The notes beneath the pieces were generated by a model. The model had not been told where the DNA came from, did no database searches, and was given only the letters and a program-made list of their open reading frames with translations. DNA of 64,000 nucleotides. It comes from an uncultured Prevotellaceae bacterium. GTDB taxonomy: Bacteria; Bacteroidota; Bacteroidia; Bacteroidales; Bacteroidaceae. Numbering within the stretch: the first letter of the stretch is position 1; every line of letters starts with the position of its first letter. Of the stretch, positions 16,820 to 25,551 are shown piece after piece. The stretch spans positions 1 through 64,000 of the forward strand of contig CACYQO010000003.1 in NCBI GenBank assembly GCA_902776545.1, given 5' to 3'. Position numbers and translations under genes: made by a program.

Positions 16820-18343
16820 TTACTTATAGCAGTCGAAAATCGTATCGACGGTCTGCTTCGGAAGCTTCTTGGTGAAGAGGCTGACGAGCCAGACTACGGG
16901 GAATCCGCCGACCATCGCGATGGCACCGCAGTTGATGGGATTGATGGGGTTGCCGGCGAGCATATTGATCACCGTGAGACCCACACCCCAGATGAAGCAG
17001 GCCCAGACGGAAGTCGTCGTGACACCACGCCAGTAGAGACCCAGCATGAACGGTGCGAGGAAAGCTCCGGCCAGTGCACCCCATGAGATACCCATGAGCT
17101 GGGCAATGAACGTCGGGGGATTCAGGGCAATGAGCAGTGAGATGACGATGAAGAACATGATGAGCACACGCATCACCACCACCTTACGACGTTCGATCTT
17201 CTCAGCCACAATATCGTCGATGGTACCGTCTTCCACCTCACCGGGCAGTGACTTCTTGTCACGATAGATGAGGTCGAGCGTCATCGTCGAACTGGATGTC
17301 AGCACCAACGAGGCCAGTGTCGACATCGAGGCACTCAGCACGAGCAGCACCACGAGAGCGATGAGCACATCAGGCAGTGTGATCAGCATGGCAGGCACGA
17401 TTGAGTCGAAGGCAATCTTACCCGTTGCCTCGTTGATGACAGGGTCGTAGAGACGTCCGAAGCCACCGAGGAAATAACAACCACCAGCCACGATAAAGGC
17501 GAAGATGGTAGAGATGACCGTACCGCGCTTGATGGCACTCTCGTCGGTGATGGAATAGAACTTACCCACCATCTGGGGCAATCCCATCGTACCCAGTGAG
17601 GTCAGGATGACCACGCCCAACAGTCCCCAGGGATCAGGTCCGAACCATGTGGCGAAACCGCCGTTCACATTAGGATCGGCATCGGAAGGGATTACAGAGA
17701 GTTTATCGATGGCAGCAGCCAATCCGCCCTGTGCATTCAGCACGGCGAGGATAACAGCAACGATACCGAAGAGCATGATGATACCCTGGATGAAGTCGTT
17801 CATGGCCGTAGCCTTGTAGCCGCCGATGATCACATAGACGGCGGTGAGGATGGACATGATGACCACACAGTACTCATAGGGAATATCGAAACCCATCTCA
17901 AAGAGACGCGAGATACCACTATACACACCGGCGGTATAAGGAATGAGGAACACGAAGGCAATGATTGAAGCCGCCACACGCAGACCCTGATCCGAGAAAC
18001 GGGTGCCGAAGAAGTCGGGCATCGTGCGCGACTCGATATGCTGTGTCATCAGCTTTGTACGACGACCTAAGATAATCCATGCCAGGAGAGAGCCGATGAT
18101 GGCGTTGCCGATGCCGATCCAGGCACTCGACATGCCGTATTTCCAACCGAACTGTCCGGCGTAGCCCACGAAGACCACGGCGGAGAAATAAGAGGTTCCG
18201 AAGGCGAACGCCGTGAGCCACGGACCCACAGCACGACCACCCAAGACGAAACCATCAACACTACTGGCCTGTTTACGGGAGTAAACACCCACGCCTACCA
18301 TCACGACCAGGAAAATTACCGTTAATAAAACCTTAATTATCAT
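16820..18343 (-). CDS. Sodium:solute symporter (SSS family)
   Basis: 507 residues with about 13 membrane helices. The family signature region is present: a first helix with VFLVVMVGVGVYSRKQAS, the GGRAVGPWLTAFAFGTSYFS stretch after it (36-55) and the Na+-site region near SMSTLASLVLTSSS. The family takes up proline, sugars, vitamins or similar solutes with sodium; this sequence looks closest to the PutP-like branch, but the substrate is not clear. It lies downstream of the porin and metallophosphoesterase genes on the same strand with a 111-bp gap filled by an inverted repeat, so co-transcription is likely but not certain. Confidence 0.9.
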   Translation of the reverse strand: MIIKVLLTVIFLVVMVGVGVYSRKQASSVDGFVLGGRAVGPWLTAFAFGTSYFSAVVFVGYAGQFGWKYGMSSAWIGIGNAIIGSLLAWIILGRRTKLMTQHIESRTMPDFFGTRFSDQGLRVAASIIAFVFLIPYTAGVYSGISRLFEMGFDIPYEYCVVIMSILTAVYVIIGGYKATAMNDFIQGIIMLFGIVAVILAVLNAQGGLAAAIDKLSVIPSDADPNVNGGFATWFGPDPWGLLGVVILTSLGTMGLPQMVGKFYSITDESAIKRGTVISTIFAFIVAGGCYFLGGFGRLYDPVINEATGKIAFDSIVPAMLITLPDVLIALVVLLVLSASMSTLASLVLTSSSTMTLDLIYRDKKSLPGEVEDGTIDDIVAEKIERRKVVVMRVLIMFFIVISLLIALNPPTFIAQLMGISWGALAGAFLAPFMLGLYWRGVTTTSVWACFIWGVGLTVINMLAGNPINPINCGAIAMVGGFPVVWLVSLFTKKLPKQTVDTIFDCYK

Positions 18344-18356
18344 AATCTTTAATTTT

Positions 18357-18453
18357 GTTTATTGTTTATGGTTTATAGTTTATAGATGATTACTTCTATA
18401 GTCGGAATAGCTTGCCAGGTATTCATCTATAAACTATAAACTTTAAACTATCA
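18357..18453. repeat. Inverted quasi-repeat, TTTATAG family
   Basis: Left arm 18357-18388 (GTTTATTGTTTATGG and so on) and right arm 18423-18453 (TCATCTATAAACTATAAAC) pair closely. The loop holds GATGATTACTTC, which also occurs in the 8453-8598 block. Confidence 0.8.
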
Positions 18454-18454
18454 A

Positions 18455-19546
18455 CTAAAAAGCAACCTGCATTTGGGCCTGGACCCAGTTGTAATCCTTG
18501 GAGCTGATGTTCTCACCACAGAGACAACGGGTGTACTGCAACTGCATACGGCACTTCTTGTAGAACCAATACTGGACACCAATAGTGAGGTTCGTCTGAT
18601 CCCAGCCATCGAACTTCGTGTTACGGTCAAAGGTCTCACCCGAAGCCACGATATCGAGAGCATCGACCACGGGAATGCAAGTAGTCACATAGCCACCCAT
18701 GCTGCCCACTTCGCCGTCCTTACCACCCAGCCACTCTGCACGGATGCTGGCAGGACGGGCCTCCTTATATTTCGCCGGTGAATAAGCTGCCGTCTTGTAT
18801 TCGGCACCCACCGAGTAACGGTTACGCTTGTAATTGTCGCCCACCTGAATGTCTGGATTCCAGGCTGCTGTATTCACGGCACAGCCAGTGCCGAGGTAGC
18901 CTGAAGCCACGATACGAAGGCCGTCCATCGGACGCACATCGAGTTTGGCGATAAAGTCTTTTTGGTTGTTAAGGTCCCTGCGGTTGATACCCTGACCGCT
19001 CATCAGGGCGAGATTATAGCGGATGGCACCCTTCGCCAGTTCACCATAGAGCTCAAGACCCATGTCACGGCCGTAGTTCACGCCGTTAAGAGGATCGGGT
19101 CCTTCACCGGCCAGATAGAGCACGGCCTGAGAATAGACGTCGATAAGTTCGAGCTGAGTTGGCGACATCGGGTTCTCCATCGTATAGGAGTGTTTGAACT
19201 GTCCGAAACGAACGGTCAACGAGTTGTCTTTAGTGATGCGATAATCGGTGTAATACTCCTGAACGCTGCTGGAAAAATCGTGCATGAACATAAACGACCA
19301 GCGGTCAGTGATGCGGGCCTTCGCCCAAAGAAGTGTACGTTTAAGGTTGTAGGCGTTTGTAGCTTTGCCGTTGATGTCCTGATAGGACCATCCGCCCTGG
19401 GCATAGCCGTTGAGCGTGATACGACTCGTGAAATCTTTCAGCCAATCGATCTCACCGTCTTTCGCTTGTTGTCCCATAGCGGCAACACTGCTGAACACTG
19501 CCAGCATCACCGCCAGTGTCCTCATTTTAATAGTTTTCTTTCTCAT
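18455..19546 (-). CDS. Outer-membrane porin (OprO/OprP-like)
   Basis: 363 residues. A signal peptide (about 1-25, ending SSVAAMGQQ) is followed by alternating beta-strands and a C-terminal Phe, as expected for an outer-membrane barrel. Motifs such as FMHDFSSSVQEYYTDYRI and LTVRFGQFKHSYTMENPMSP match the phosphate-selective porin O/P family as seen in Bacteroidota; the real substrate is unknown. The neighbours, a secreted metallophosphoesterase upstream (24-nt gap) and a sodium symporter downstream, make a tidy uptake group: enzyme releases a product, porin and symporter could bring it in. This link is an inference from gene order. Confidence 0.85.
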   Translation of the reverse strand: MRKKTIKMRTLAVMLAVFSSVAAMGQQAKDGEIDWLKDFTSRITLNGYAQGGWSYQDINGKATNAYNLKRTLLWAKARITDRWSFMFMHDFSSSVQEYYTDYRITKDNSLTVRFGQFKHSYTMENPMSPTQLELIDVYSQAVLYLAGEGPDPLNGVNYGRDMGLELYGELAKGAIRYNLALMSGQGINRRDLNNQKDFIAKLDVRPMDGLRIVASGYLGTGCAVNTAAWNPDIQVGDNYKRNRYSVGAEYKTAAYSPAKYKEARPASIRAEWLGGKDGEVGSMGGYVTTCIPVVDALDIVASGETFDRNTKFDGWDQTNLTIGVQYWFYKKCRMQLQYTRCLCGENISSKDYNWVQAQMQVAF

Positions 19547-19569
19547 GTTAATAATTTAGTTTATGTTAA

Positions 19570-21111
19570 TTAATAAAGTATCAATCTGCCGTTGTGGATA
19601 TAGACACCCTTTCGCGAAGGCTTCGAGACCTTCACGCCTTGGAGGGTGTACCACCCCTCCTGACTCCCGACTCCTGACTCCTTGCTCCCGACTCCTGACT
19701 CCAGACTCCTGCTTTCCGCCTTGATGCTCCTGATAGCCGTCCAGCCATCCTCACTGACGGGGATGGTGGTATTCAGGTCGTCATCGATACTCTCACGAAC
19801 AGGATCACCATAATTGCTTTTGTCCTCCAGCATGCTGTGTACCACCTGGGTCAGCTGATCGAAAGATACCTCGTGAGCGATGAGGAAATTAGTGACCTGT
19901 TCGTCCTCTTTTATCAGGGGAAGATTCGATTCGTAAGCATTGATGTACTGCTGAGAACGCGGATTCTCTGGTTCATTACCACACACATGAATCTTGAAAA
20001 TCTCCGCAAAGAGCTTGGATGCCTCTTCATTGTTGGTATTCATGTAAACGAGGTTCTTCAATCCGATAGTCATACGTTCCTCGGCAATCGCAGAGAGATC
20101 TTCAACACCCGGCAACTCTTTAATATAATGGGTACGGACACTCAACGTATGGTCGTCATTGAGTGTGAACATACGATAGGGATTGGGATAGGCATCACAG
20201 GTGGCGGTACAGATATCATGGATGGTGCGCGTCAGGTCTTGGTTGGCATCCTTCGCTATGTCAGAGGCATGCACATGACCCGAGAATACGACACCCACCC
20301 CAGCATTGGCCAAGCGGTTGCGCACATTATCATAAAAATAAAAGTAGCCACCCATGTCACTAGGAACACCATGCTTCACAACGTAGGTGGAACTTAAGTA
20401 CTCGGCGTTGGTCACATGCGGGAAGAGCGAATGATGCATCATCACCAACACCTGCTTGCCTGCCGCTGTAGCGGCCTCTGCCCGTTCACACACCCAACAT
20501 AGTGTGGTCTCAGAGATGACGCCGTTCAGTAAATCGCCATCTTGACCGGTGTCGATGCCTATTAGCACCAGACCGTCGACAGGTTCACAACACCAAGTGA
20601 GTGTGGTGGGTTCACGATCCATGTTTTCACTATAACCGAAATCCTTATAGATCTCCGCGAACTGATCCGTGTTGATGGTCTCGGCCTTGTAGGCATCCTC
20701 ACCGTCATAATAGAAGGCTTCCAAGGTACCCATATCATGGTTCCCCGGGATGACATAAGCCTTGATGCCTGCTTCCTTCAACTCATTCAGTTTCTTCACC
20801 ACATACTGATGACTCAGCAACTCACCATCTTTCGTCAGGTCGCCGGAAATCAGGAAGAGGTCCGGCTTCTCTTTGATAGCGATGGCAATGACCTCGTCAT
20901 AGATTGCTCGACTGTAATCAATGAGTTTACGATCATAATTGACAGCCTCATCCCAAGCAGAGCCCTTGTTGATAAGCAAGCCAGGACCCATCACATGGGG
21001 ATCGGAGATAAGCATAATACGCACCTTTGCACTGACCGGAGCCAGTGTCAGAAAGAGCGTCAAAGCCAGCAGTCCTCGTCTTATTTCACGTACATTATTA
21101 TATCTTTTCAT
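19570..21111 (-). CDS. Secreted calcineurin-like metallophosphoesterase with T9SS-like tail
   Basis: 513 residues from the ATG at 21111, which puts the signal peptide (RRGLLALTLFLTLAPVSAK) at its start; an upstream ATG at 21183 would add 24 residues ahead of it, and the promoter at 21122-21129 argues against that. Metal-binding motifs are complete: DPH (in MLISDPHVMG), GDLTKDGE, GNHD (VIPGNHDMG), a His in MMHHS, and GHVHASD. The C-terminus (GWYTLQGVKV ... KGVYIHNGRLILY) resembles the short tail of T9SS cargo in Prevotellaceae. Just before it a run of GACTCCT-type repeats (19657-19712) encodes ESGVGSKESGVGSQE. Substrate unknown. Confidence 0.88.
   Translation of the reverse strand: MKRYNNVREIRRGLLALTLFLTLAPVSAKVRIMLISDPHVMGPGLLINKGSAWDEAVNYDRKLIDYSRAIYDEVIAIAIKEKPDLFLISGDLTKDGELLSHQYVVKKLNELKEAGIKAYVIPGNHDMGTLEAFYYDGEDAYKAETINTDQFAEIYKDFGYSENMDREPTTLTWCCEPVDGLVLIGIDTGQDGDLLNGVISETTLCWVCERAEAATAAGKQVLVMMHHSLFPHVTNAEYLSSTYVVKHGVPSDMGGYFYFYDNVRNRLANAGVGVVFSGHVHASDIAKDANQDLTRTIHDICTATCDAYPNPYRMFTLNDDHTLSVRTHYIKELPGVEDLSAIAEERMTIGLKNLVYMNTNNEEASKLFAEIFKIHVCGNEPENPRSQQYINAYESNLPLIKEDEQVTNFLIAHEVSFDQLTQVVHSMLEDKSNYGDPVRESIDDDLNTTIPVSEDGWTAIRSIKAESRSLESGVGSKESGVGSQEGWYTLQGVKVSKPSRKGVYIHNGRLILY
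19657..19712. repeat. GACTCCT quasi-repeat inside the metallophosphoesterase gene
   Basis: Units CTCCTGACTCCCGACTCCTG repeat three or more times; related, in reverse orientation, to the 21-bp tandem repeat in topB (22539-22580). In frame, in the linker before the C-terminal tail. Confidence 0.8.
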
Positions 21112-21121
21112 TTTCGGGGGA

Positions 21122-21129
21122 CAAAAGTA
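21122..21129 (-). promoter_or_regulatory. -7 box for metallophosphoesterase gene
   Basis: Minus strand TACTTTTG fits TAnnTTTG, 10 nt upstream of the ATG at 21111. It supports this start over the one at 21183. Confidence 0.55.
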
Positions 21130-21172
21130 CGAATTTTTTGTGAAATAATAATGAGGTATAGAGTTTTTTTTG

Positions 21173-21180
21173 TAATTTTG
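21173..21180 (+). promoter_or_regulatory. -7 box for topB
   Basis: TAATTTTG, 44 nt upstream of the topB ATG. Divergent with the box at 21122-21129. No clear -33. Confidence 0.55.
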
Positions 21181-21224
21181 CACGCAATTATCGCAATAAC
21201 AAGGTATAAACAGAGTAAGAACGT

Positions 21225-23111
21225 ATGATTGTCTGCATCGCAGAGAAACCCAGTGTGGCGCGGGATATCGCCCGTATTATCGGGGCCAACAGTTCACGCG
21301 ACGGGTATATGGAAGGTAACGGATACCAGGTGACATGGACCTTCGGCCACCTGTGTACGCTGAAGGAACCTGGCGACTACACCCAGGCCTGGAAACCCTG
21401 GGCACTGACGCAGTTACCGATGATACCCCCGCGCTTCGGCATCAAACTCATCGACGACAACGGCATCAAAAAACAGTTTGCCGTCATCGAACGGCTGATG
21501 CAGGCTGCCGACGGCATCGTAAACTGCGGTGACGCCGGACAGGAGGGAGAACTCATCCAGCGGTGGGTGATGCAGAAGGCACAGGCCACCTGTCCCGTGA
21601 AGCGTCTGTGGATCTCGTCGATGACTGACGAAGCCATCCGTGAGGGGTTCGCCAACCTGAAAGACCAGACAGACTACCAGCCACTCTACCTCGCCGGACT
21701 CTCCCGCGCCATCGGTGACTGGCTCTTAGGTATGAACGCCACCCGGCTCTATACGCTGAAATATGGCCAGAACCGTCAAGTGCTCTCCATCGGACGTGTG
21801 CAAACCCCTACCCTCGCCCTCATCGTAAACCGTCAGAAAGAGATCGAGAACTTCAAGCCCGAACCCTATTGGGTGTTGGCGACGGTATATCGTGATACCA
21901 CTTTCACCGCCACCAAAGGTAAGTTCACCTCAAAGGAAGAAGGCGAGAAGGCCTTTGCCACCATCGAGGGTAAACCGTTTACCGTGACAAAGGTAGAGAA
22001 GAAGGAAGGCAAGGAACAGCCGCCACAACTCTATGACCTCACCTCATTGCAGGTGGACTGTAACCGCAAGTACAGCTATTCGGCAGAAATGACGCTCAAC
22101 CTCATTCAGAGCCTCTACGAAAAGAAATACACCACCTATCCACGTGTGGATACCCAATATCTCTCGGATGACATCTACCCCAAATGTCCGCAGACCCTCA
22201 ACGGCCTGTATCAGACGAAGTTCGGTGGTGTGGCACCCTATGCCGAGTTCATCAAACCCATCGGTGGCAAACCGTTGAAGAAGACCAAACGTGTGTTCGA
22301 TACCTCGAAGGTGACGGACCACCATGCCATTATTCCCACAGGTGTCATCCCGCAGAACCTCAGCGACGCCGAACAGAGGGTGTTCGACCTCGTGGCACGT
22401 CGTTTCATCGCCGTATTCTTGCCTGACTGTAAATTCTCCACAACCACCGTCCTCGGCGAGGTCATTGGTGAAGAGGATAAAGTGGAGTTCAAGGTCACTG
22501 GTAAGGAGATCCTTGATTCAGGCTGGCGTGTGGTACAAGGAGACAGGAGTCAGGAATCAGGAGACAGGAGTCAGGAGTCAGGAGACTCCTCTGCTCCAGA
22601 GCGCACCCTCCCCACCTTCGTCAAGGGCGAATCGGGCGACCACAAGCCCACCCTCACTGAGAAATGGACCATCCCCCCACCTTATTATAATGAAGCCTCC
22701 CTGCTGCGAGCAATGGAGACTGCCGGAAAGTTCGTGGAGGATGAGACCCTCCGTGCGGCGATGAAGGAAAACGGCATCGGTCGTCCGTCATCGCGTGCCA
22801 GTATCATCGAGACCCTCTTCAAGCGCCACTATATCAAACGCGACAAAAAACGCCTCATCGCCACCCCCACGGGCATCGAACTCATCGACCTCATTCGCGA
22901 GGAACTCTTAAAGAGTTGTGAGCTGACAGGTATTTGGGAGAAGAAACTGCGTGACATCGAACATCAGAAATACGATGCCAAACAGTTCATCGATGAGTTG
23001 AAGCAGCAGGTGGCCGACATCGTCCACGAGGTGATGACCGATACCAGCAACCGTCGGGTGACCGTCCTCACCGATGCCGAACTAAAGAAAATCAAATCCC
23101 CGAAGAAATAA
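21225..23111 (+). CDS. topB: DNA topoisomerase III
   Basis: 628 residues, type IA topoisomerase that relaxes negative supercoils and unlinks DNA by passing one strand through a transient single-strand break. Toprim domain at the N-terminus (VCIAEKPSVARDIARIIG, then GDAGQEGE), the SIGRVQTPTLALIV motif, and the catalytic Tyr (about 305) in TTYPRVDTQYLSDD. Near residues 439-453 a 21-bp tandem repeat adds GDRSQESGDRSQESGD, a stretch other members lack; it lies just before the conserved LTEKWTIPPPYYNEASLL, so in a surface loop. Lacks zinc-finger repeats at the C-terminus. Possibly followed by porE in the same transcript. Confidence 0.95.
   Translation: MIVCIAEKPSVARDIARIIGANSSRDGYMEGNGYQVTWTFGHLCTLKEPGDYTQAWKPWALTQLPMIPPRFGIKLIDDNGIKKQFAVIERLMQAADGIVNCGDAGQEGELIQRWVMQKAQATCPVKRLWISSMTDEAIREGFANLKDQTDYQPLYLAGLSRAIGDWLLGMNATRLYTLKYGQNRQVLSIGRVQTPTLALIVNRQKEIENFKPEPYWVLATVYRDTTFTATKGKFTSKEEGEKAFATIEGKPFTVTKVEKKEGKEQPPQLYDLTSLQVDCNRKYSYSAEMTLNLIQSLYEKKYTTYPRVDTQYLSDDIYPKCPQTLNGLYQTKFGGVAPYAEFIKPIGGKPLKKTKRVFDTSKVTDHHAIIPTGVIPQNLSDAEQRVFDLVARRFIAVFLPDCKFSTTTVLGEVIGEEDKVEFKVTGKEILDSGWRVVQGDRSQESGDRSQESGDSSAPERTLPTFVKGESGDHKPTLTEKWTIPPPYYNEASLLRAMETAGKFVEDETLRAAMKENGIGRPSSRASIIETLFKRHYIKRDKKRLIATPTGIELIDLIREELLKSCELTGIWEKKLRDIEHQKYDAKQFIDELKQQVADIVHEVMTDTSNRRVTVLTDAELKKIKSPKK
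22539..22580 (+). repeat. 21-bp tandem repeat (two copies) inside topB
   Basis: Copies 22539-22559 and 22560-22580 differ at one base; each starts GGAGACAGGAGTCAGGA. Then GGAGACTCCTC closes a small palindrome. Because 21 is a multiple of 3 the copy number can change without a frameshift. Confidence 0.9.
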
Positions 23112-23121
23112 GAAGTTTTTT

Positions 23122-23183
23122 GCAACGAACTACACGACTGACAAGATTGTATAAAAAAGTCTTTAAGTCCTGTAGTCCGTTGC
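23122..23183. repeat. GCAACGGACTACA inverted repeat, copy 1
   Basis: GCAACGAACTACACGACT (23122-23139) pairs with AGTCCTGTAGTCCGTTGC (23166-23183). Located after the topB stop. Further copies at 26088-26145 and 28756-28811. Confidence 0.85.
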
Positions 23184-23222
23184 TAAAACAATAAATCCAC
23201 ATCATTTACGTTATATTAGGGT

Positions 23223-25280
23223 ATGCGAAAGGTTTGCATCATCATATTTTGTGTCATTTGCGCCGTGCTGATCACCAGTTGCGGGGCAGATCAGGCCATG
23301 AAGAAAGGCGACAAGTTCTTTGCCGTCGGCGAATACTTCGATGCCGCCGCACAATACCGCAAGGCCTACTCCCACACCCCTAACAAGGAACGAGAAAAGA
23401 AAGGTCAGCGGGCTATGAAAATGGCAGAGTGCTACCGTCGCATCCACTTCACCTCCAAAGCCATTTCCGCCTATCAGAATGCCATCCGCTACAAACAGGA
23501 CGACTCGCTCACACATTTCTACTTAGGGCAGTTACAGATGCGCAACGGCAACTACCGTGAAGCCGAGAAACAGTTTCAAATGGCAGCAGATTCGCTACCA
23601 TTTGAAGACCCACACAGACAATTGGCTCTTACGGGACTGAAGTCTGCGAAGCAGGCAGCACAGTGGAAGAAAGACGGCTCGGCCTATACCATCAAACGCA
23701 TAGACCTCTTCAACTCCCGCCGTGCCGAATATTCCCCCATGCTCGGCGGCGACGAGGACAACCAGCTCTACTTCACCTCCACCCGCAACCAGGCACAAGG
23801 TGATGAGTACAGCGGCATCACGGGTTCGAAGAATGCCGATATCTTCCTCTCACAGAAAGATGACAAAGGCAAATGGAGCAAGCCCCAGACCATCGACTCG
23901 GAACTGAACTCTGAGCTGGACGAGGGCGCCTGCTGTTTCTCTCCTGACGGCAGGAGTATGTATCTGACCATCTGCAAGACCGACCCCAACTACCCGCGCT
24001 ATGCCACCATCGCCGTATCGAGCCGTAGTGACGCTGCCTGGAGCAAGCCCAAGGAACTCACGATCTCAAAAGATACCCTCTCCAGTTTCGCCCATCCCGC
24101 CATCTCACCTGATGGGGAGTGGTTGTATTTCGTCAGCGACATGCCCGGTGGTCTGGGGGGACTCGACATCTGGCGCTGTCGGCTCATTGGCAACGAGACG
24201 GGAGCCCCGGAGAACCTCGGCGAACCCGTCAATACCCCAGGTGATGAGATGTTCCCCACTTTCCGCCCCAACGGCGATTTCTATTTCTCCTCCGACGGTC
24301 ATCCCGGACTCGGAGGACTTGATATTTATATTTTAAAAGAGAGGAAACTAGAGCATCCTGGTTTTCCACTGAACTCCCAGGGCGACGACTTCGGCATGAC
24401 CTTCGAGGGGAAGCGCAATCAGGGCTATTTCTGTTCAAACCGCGGTGACACCCGAGGCTACGACCATATCTACAGTTTCTTCAATCCCGAGATCGTACAG
24501 ACGGTGAAAGGCTGGGTGTACGAACAGGACGGCTACGAACTCACCGCTGCACAGGTCTATATGGTGGGCAACGACGGTACAAACCAGAAACTGAGTGTCC
24601 GTGGCGACGGCAGCTTTACCCAGGAGATCAAGCCCAACGTCGACTATGTGTTCCTCGCCACCTGTAAGGGGTTCCTGAACCATCAGGAACAGCTGCGCGT
24701 GGAACCCGTGACAAAGTCTGAGGAATACGTTTTGCAGTTCCCGCTCGCCAACATCTCCGCCCCCGTGCTCATCGAGAACATCTTCTACGACTTCGACAAG
24801 GCGACACTGCGCCCGGAGTCTGCCACCGCCCTCGACGAACTGGTACGATTGTTGAATGAGAACCCAAACATCACCATCGAGCTCTCCGCCCACACCGACT
24901 ACAAAGGCTCCGACGCCTACAACGAAAGACTCTCCCAGCGTCGTGCCGAGAGTGTGGTGAACTACCTGATAGAACACGGCATCGCCTCAGACCGTCTCAC
25001 GCCGAAAGGCTACGGCGAGGGAAAGCCCAAGACCATCAAACGGAAAGTGGCAGAAAGATATCCGTTCCTCAAAGAGGGTGATGTGCTGTCAGAAGCTTAC
25101 ATCACCACCCTCTCTGAAGAACAGCAGGAACAGTGCAACCAGTTAAACCGTCGCACCGAATTTATAGTGTTGCGGACAACTTACGGGCTGTTTGATAAGG
25201 CAGGTAGATTGATACAAATCCCAAAGCCAAAAGAATCATCCAAGGAGTCAGATCAAACTCAGCCGTCGGAGCTGTGGTGA
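23223..25280 (+). CDS. porE: PorE-like T9SS outer-membrane lipoprotein (TPR, WD40/PD40, OmpA domains)
   Basis: 685 residues. Lipoprotein signal (1-20, lipobox LITSC), TPR region (about 25-140), a beta-propeller of PD40/WD40-type repeats (about 160-400: YSPMLGGDEDNQLYFTSTR, FSPDGRSMYLT, ISPDGEWLYFVSD, FRPNGDFYFSSDG), a carboxypeptidase-regulatory-like domain (about 418-500), and a C-terminal OmpA-like peptidoglycan-binding domain (IFYDFDKATLRPES, ELSAHTDYKGSDAYNERLSQRRAE). This order matches PorE of Porphyromonas gingivalis, which ties the type IX secretion system to the outer membrane and peptidoglycan. The last 35 residues overlap the opposite-strand DUF5056 gene by 119 bp. Confidence 0.85.
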   Translation: MRKVCIIIFCVICAVLITSCGADQAMKKGDKFFAVGEYFDAAAQYRKAYSHTPNKEREKKGQRAMKMAECYRRIHFTSKAISAYQNAIRYKQDDSLTHFYLGQLQMRNGNYREAEKQFQMAADSLPFEDPHRQLALTGLKSAKQAAQWKKDGSAYTIKRIDLFNSRRAEYSPMLGGDEDNQLYFTSTRNQAQGDEYSGITGSKNADIFLSQKDDKGKWSKPQTIDSELNSELDEGACCFSPDGRSMYLTICKTDPNYPRYATIAVSSRSDAAWSKPKELTISKDTLSSFAHPAISPDGEWLYFVSDMPGGLGGLDIWRCRLIGNETGAPENLGEPVNTPGDEMFPTFRPNGDFYFSSDGHPGLGGLDIYILKERKLEHPGFPLNSQGDDFGMTFEGKRNQGYFCSNRGDTRGYDHIYSFFNPEIVQTVKGWVYEQDGYELTAAQVYMVGNDGTNQKLSVRGDGSFTQEIKPNVDYVFLATCKGFLNHQEQLRVEPVTKSEEYVLQFPLANISAPVLIENIFYDFDKATLRPESATALDELVRLLNENPNITIELSAHTDYKGSDAYNERLSQRRAESVVNYLIEHGIASDRLTPKGYGEGKPKTIKRKVAERYPFLKEGDVLSEAYITTLSEEQQEQCNQLNRRTEFIVLRTTYGLFDKAGRLIQIPKPKESSKESDQTQPSELW

Positions 25281-25551
25281 AAAACACTTCGAGGCTCGTG
25301 CGGAAGGCGGCAAAGAGCACCATCAGACTGGCCTTCAGCATCTCCCATCCGTTGAACACGAAGAACAGCACGACGCTCACAGCGATGCAGAACCACGTCC
25401 ACAATATCGACAGCAATTTTCCATTATCCATTTTCCATTGTCCTTTTTCAATGGATGCCATCACTTTTTCCGTGAAGCCGTTGTCTTCAACCTGCTGCTG
25501 GGCAGCCTGCTTGAAGAGATCCTCTATCAGTTTGTTTTCTTTCTCAGTCAT
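25162..25551 (-). CDS. DUF5056-like membrane protein following the ECF sigma gene
   Basis: 129 residues. A hydrophilic N-terminus (about 1-45) is followed by two membrane segments (about 49-68 and 103-120). It begins 8 nt inside the upstream sigma-factor gene, so the two are translationally coupled. Size, position and topology suit an ECF anti-sigma factor or a companion of one; this is inferred from context. A TCCATTTTCCATT unit (25413-25454) adds IEKGQWKMDNGKLLS in frame. The 3' end overlaps the convergent porE gene. Confidence 0.7.
   Translation of the reverse strand: MTEKENKLIEDLFKQAAQQQVEDNGFTEKVMASIEKGQWKMDNGKLLSILWTWFCIAVSVVLFFVFNGWEMLKASLMVLFAAFRTSLEVFFTTAPTAEFDLTPWMILLALGFVSIYLPYQTARKLSATL
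25413..25454. repeat. CCATTTTCCATT quasi-repeat inside the DUF5056 gene
   Basis: Plus strand TTTTCCATTATCCATTTTCC and following units; encodes part of the linker ahead of the first membrane helix. Confidence 0.65.
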
